A stretch of 15,302 bases of DNA, taken from contig JAHAZL010000077.1 of NCBI GenBank assembly GCA_018384055.1, positions 1 through 15,302 of the forward strand, in the 5' to 3' direction. Under the pieces are notes generated by a model, which saw only the letters and a program-made list of their open reading frames with translations, searched no databases and was not told the origin of the DNA. Made by a program: the position numbers and the translations under genes. The stretch is from Treponema sp. Lineage in GTDB: Bacteria; Spirochaetota; Spirochaetia; Treponematales; Treponemataceae. Of this stretch, positions 13,870 through 15,302 are shown one piece after another (position 1 is the first letter of the stretch; every line of letters starts with the position of its first letter).

Positions 13870-13947
13870 TTTTGACCGATTTTTGACGGTTTCAACTTGA
13901 AAAAACACCCTATCATTTCCTCGTAAAGCAAATGTTTTACAAGGAGG
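13870..13947 (+). promoter_or_regulatory. Ferritin upstream region: direct repeats and hairpin-SD
   Basis: Two near-identical sites, TTTTGACCGA (13870-13879) and TTTTGACGGT (13881-13890), are repeated at an 11-bp period, one helical turn, on the same face of DNA. Downstream, GTAAAGC (13923-13929) and GTTTTAC (13934-13940) form a 7-pair hairpin with an AAAT loop. It is immediately followed by the AAGGAGG ribosome site (13941-13947). I find no fully convincing -35/-10 pair; TATCAT (13911-13916) is the best -10. The repeats could be an iron or peroxide regulator site. Confidence 0.4.
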
Positions 13948-13951
13948 AAAT

Positions 13952-14461
13952 ATGCTTTCAAAAAAAATGATTTCACTCTTAAGTGAACAGGTAAAGAATG
14001 AATTCGAATCTGCATACCTTTATCTAATAGCTGCAGATTATTTTCATTCGGAAGGATTACCAGGATTTGCCAGCTGGTACATCAATCATTCAAAGGAAGA
14101 AGTTGAGCACGCCATGATTTTTTATGATTACATTCATAGAAACAACGAAAGGGTTCAATTCTTCAATCTTGAGCCTACAAGAACAATCTATTCAAGCCTT
14201 ACGAAACCCCTGGAAGACACCATAGTCCACGAAGATTTCATAACGACTTGCATAAACCAAATCTATGAAGTTGCGGCAAAAGAAAAGGATTACAGGACAA
14301 CTAATTTTCTCACATGGTTCATTACAGAGCAGCAGGAGGAAGAGGAAAACGCCCACGCCAACATGAATAAACTGAATCTTTTTGGAAATAATCCTGCAGG
14401 ACTTTATCTTCTGGACAAGGAAATGGGAAATAGATACGGGAAACACAACAAGGGGGAATGA
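13952..14461 (+). CDS. ftnA: Bacterial non-haem ferritin
   Basis: Ferritin stores iron as a ferric mineral inside a 24-subunit cage. The 169-aa product aligns along its whole length with E. coli FtnA-type proteins. The ferroxidase residues are all in register: E17, E50, H53, E94, Q127 and E130 (motifs NEFESAYLYL, SKEEVEHAM, TEQQEEEE). The C-terminal GLYLLDKEMG matches the short fifth helix. A near-perfect AAGGAGG lies 4 nt before the ATG, which suggests strong translation. Its stop (TGA, 14459-14461) precedes the chosen desulfoferrodoxin start by 2 nt, and the two are one transcript. Together they would take up iron and remove superoxide, limiting Fenton chemistry in an anaerobe exposed to oxygen. 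Confidence 0.95.
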   Translation: MLSKKMISLLSEQVKNEFESAYLYLIAADYFHSEGLPGFASWYINHSKEEVEHAMIFYDYIHRNNERVQFFNLEPTRTIYSSLTKPLEDTIVHEDFITTCINQIYEVAAKEKDYRTTNFLTWFITEQQEEEENAHANMNKLNLFGNNPAGLYLLDKEMGNRYGKHNKGE

Positions 14462-14463
14462 TT

Positions 14464-14850
14464 ATGGAAAAAGGCAGGGAACTGAAATTTTATTTTTGTA
14501 GGCATTGCGGAAAAATAATTGCCATACTTAAGAATTCTGGAACACCAACAATTTGCTGCGGTGAACCCATGCAGGAAATGACACCAGGAAAGGAAGATGC
14601 TTCTGTTGAAAAGCATGTTCCAGTGATAAGGAAAGAAGGATGTCATGCTCTGGTTTCAGTCGGGTCTGTTCCACATCCTATGACTACGGAACACTACATT
14701 GAATGGATATTAATTCACACAAACCAGGGACTTCGAAAACAAAGCCTGACTCCCAAAGATAAGCCAGAAGCGGATTTCATGCTGCAGCCGGAAGAAACTG
14801 TAATTTCCGCCTATGAATACTGTTCCATTCACAAGCTGTGGAAGGGATGA
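14464..14850 (+). CDS. dfx: Desulfoferrodoxin (class I, two-iron superoxide reductase)
   Basis: Superoxide reductase reduces superoxide to hydrogen peroxide without making oxygen. The 128-aa product has the N-terminal desulforedoxin domain with all four iron-binding cysteines (FCRHCG, then TICCGEPM). The catalytic Fe(His)4Cys centre follows, with EKHVPVI, PHPMTTEHYIEW and EYCSIHKLW supplying ligands. This makes it the two-iron type, unlike the one-iron neelaredoxin of Treponema pallidum, which lacks those N-terminal cysteines. ATG 14464 is preferred because GGGGG (14452-14456) is 7 nt upstream. The in-frame ATG at 14458, which overlaps the ferritin stop, is only 1 nt from it. Electron donors such as rubredoxin are not in the window. 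A strong hairpin terminator begins 12 nt after the stop. Confidence 0.95.
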   Translation: MEKGRELKFYFCRHCGKIIAILKNSGTPTICCGEPMQEMTPGKEDASVEKHVPVIRKEGCHALVSVGSVPHPMTTEHYIEWILIHTNQGLRKQSLTPKDKPEADFMLQPEETVISAYEYCSIHKLWKG

Positions 14851-14862
14851 TAGAAAAGCATC

Positions 14863-14893
14863 AAAAGCTGCTTAGTTTTTCTAAACAGCTTTT
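14863..14893 (+). terminator. Terminator of the ferritin-desulfoferrodoxin operon (copy of the tRNA terminator)
   Basis: AAAAGCTGCTTAG (14863-14875) pairs with CTAAACAGCTTTT (14881-14893) around a TTTTT loop, with one wobble. TTTTGTTT follows on the + strand. It is identical to the hairpin behind the tRNA-Pro gene, so it appears to be a duplicated tRNA terminator reused for a protein operon. The stem can act in both directions. Confidence 0.75.
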
Positions 14894-14909
14894 GTTTCGG
14901 GCAAGGGGG
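14863..14909 (+). repeat. 47-bp direct repeat, left copy: tRNA-Pro 3' end plus terminator
   Basis: This stretch is identical to 15059-15105 over 47 bases. On the - strand it comprises the last 13 nt of the tRNA-Pro gene (T-stem 3' strand, acceptor 3' strand and discriminator; 14897-14909) and then its terminator hairpin. The two copies are 196 bp apart in the same orientation. The body of a tRNA is missing here, so this is a partial duplicate, as left by site-specific integration or by unequal recombination at a tRNA 3' end. Confidence 0.9.
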
Positions 14910-15058
14910 CTCGCCCTTCTTTCGGCGACTTCCTGTCGCCTCTCTTCGGGCCGGCTTCATCTGCTGACGCGGGCATCCCTGCCCGCTTTTCCTCCCCCTG
15001 GTCGGCGCAGATTACGCTTCGAATCCCCCTGTTTTTTGCTTCTATATCTTTAAAACAA
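14910..15058. other. GC-rich, hairpin-rich 149-bp insert between the repeats
   Basis: Much richer in GC than the surroundings up to about 15030, then AT-rich. It holds GGCGAC/GTCGCC (14924-14940) and GCGGGCA/TGCCCGC (14969-14986) stems and a small AAGGG/CCCTT hairpin overlapping its left edge (14903-14918). Its right part carries TTCGAATCCCCCT (15018-15030), an inverted copy of the tRNA T-arm at 15100-15112. On the - strand the outer AGGGGG and CCCCCT can close the whole unit as one folded domain. The frames across it have no coding character. It could be a palindromic repeat element, a mobile-element remnant or a small RNA. Confidence 0.5.
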
Positions 15059-15089
15059 AAAAGCTGCTTAGTTTTTCTAAACAGCTTTT
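15057..15089 (-). terminator. Terminator of the tRNA-Pro gene
   Basis: On the - strand, AAAAGCTGTTTAG (15089-15077), an AAAAA loop and CTAAGCAGCTTTT (15071-15059) form a 13-pair stem with one T-G wobble. It runs into TTTTTTGTTTT. It begins 3 nt after the tRNA 3' end. Confidence 0.88.
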
Positions 15090-15105
15090 GTTTCGGGCAA
15101 GGGGG
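15059..15105 (+). repeat. 47-bp direct repeat, right copy
   Basis: Exact partner of 14863-14909, overlapping the genuine tRNA-Pro 3' end and its terminator. The match stops at 15106, inside the T-loop of the tRNA. Confidence 0.9.
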
Positions 15106-15165
15106 ATTCGAACCCCCGACCTCCACGTCCCGAACGTGGCGCGCTACCAACTGCGCTATTGCCCG
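15093..15165 (-). tRNA. tRNA-Pro, anticodon CGG
   Basis: The 73-nt gene folds into a complete cloverleaf on the - strand. It has a 7-bp acceptor CGGGCAA/TTGCCCG (15165-15159 with 15100-15094), D-stem GCGC/GCGC, anticodon stem CCACG/CGTGG with loop TTCGGGA (anticodon CGG, reading CCG), variable loop AGGTC, T-stem GGGGG/CCCCC with loop TTCGAAT, and discriminator A (15093). The C1-G72 pair is characteristic of bacterial proline tRNAs. CCA is not encoded. Only 15 bp separate its 5' end from a large hairpin, leaving no room for an ordinary -10/-35 in between. Confidence 0.97.
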
Positions 15166-15180
15166 TAATGGTTTAAATCA

Positions 15181-15302
15181 CAAACCACCCGTCAAACGGG
15201 TGGTTTGCACACAGCCTATAAGGCTGGTTTTCAAGCGGCGTCTCAAGACGCTGGCTTTCACTAACGTTCAAGCTCACTGCAGCTTGACCCGTCGCAGGCT
15301 CT
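15181..15302 (-). mobile_element. Four-hairpin array, possible right end of an IS200/IS605-type element
   Basis: Four consecutive stem-loops fill this stretch: CAAACCACCCG/CGGGTGGTTTG (15181-15207), CAGCC/GGCTG (15212-15226), AAGC+GCGTC/GACGC+GCTT (15233-15257) and TCAAGCT/AGCTTGA (15268-15287). Such arrays are typical of the right end of IS200/IS605 elements, where tnpB overlaps its omega-RNA. Read on the - strand, the last codons before a TAG (15261-15302) give RACDGSSC followed by SELER, which could be a TnpB C-terminal tail. The gene itself is beyond the window, so this is a resemblance and not proof. The first hairpin alone could also act as a terminator. Confidence 0.4.

Noticed and set aside
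14838..15150. Open frames crossing the tRNA and GC-rich insert on both strands
   Set aside because: They translate the tRNA, terminator and hairpins (for example EVGGSNPPCP from the tRNA T-arm) and have no coding character.
1..15302. CRISPR array
   Set aside because: No regularly spaced repeat series exists; the only multi-copy sequences are the 47-bp pair and the tandem 15-mer.

Overview
The window reads as a chromosomal segment of a Treponema-like spirochaete. This is inferred from moderate to low GC, the gene set (infC-rpmI-rplT followed by a coiled-coil gene and zapA, a GAF/HD-GYP protein, an FHA/kinase cassette, ferritin plus desulfoferrodoxin) and protein style. No 16S rRNA or other decisive marker is present, so the genus is not proven. 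Genes are tightly packed, often with overlaps of 1-14 bp.

Layout. Positions 1-143 hold the 3' end of class II fructose-bisphosphate aldolase and its terminator, followed by a small multi-pass membrane protein (225-851). Positions 859-3490 form one + strand operon: infC (TTG start), rpmI, rplT, a coiled-coil acidic protein, zapA and a YaiI/YqxD-family gene. It therefore joins translation and cell division. Positions 3480-7632 are on the - strand: an SDR oxidoreductase, a secreted GH3 glycosidase and a short RsmB-like m5C methyltransferase run as an overlapping operon, followed by a GAF/HD-GYP cyclic-di-GMP phosphodiesterase with its own promoter. pncB (nicotinate phosphoribosyltransferase, NAD salvage) lies divergently at 7778-9229. 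It converges on a - strand winged-helix regulator with a degenerate receiver-like N-terminus (9216-9962).

Positions 10078-13101 (- strand) form a compact phospho-signalling operon of FHA adaptor, PPP-like metallophosphatase and transmembrane Ser/Thr kinase. Divergent to it is a membrane-integrated protein with a C-terminal HTH (13209-13865). The shared intergenic region holds a tandem 15-bp repeat and two promoters whose -10 boxes sit 6 and 9 nt from the start codons, so both transcripts are predicted to be leaderless or nearly so. The same geometry occurs at the SDR gene and the HD-GYP gene.

Positions 13952-14850 encode a coupled iron/oxygen pair: ferritin and a two-iron (class I) desulfoferrodoxin. 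The right end is unusual. A tRNA-Pro(CGG) gene on the - strand has a strong terminator. A 47-bp exact copy of the tRNA 3' end plus that terminator lies 196 bp away and now sits just behind the desulfoferrodoxin gene. The 149 bp between the copies is GC-rich and full of hairpins. On the other side of the tRNA a run of four hairpins reaches the window edge. It resembles the right end, or omega-RNA region, of an IS200/IS605-type element read on the - strand; this is a tentative call.
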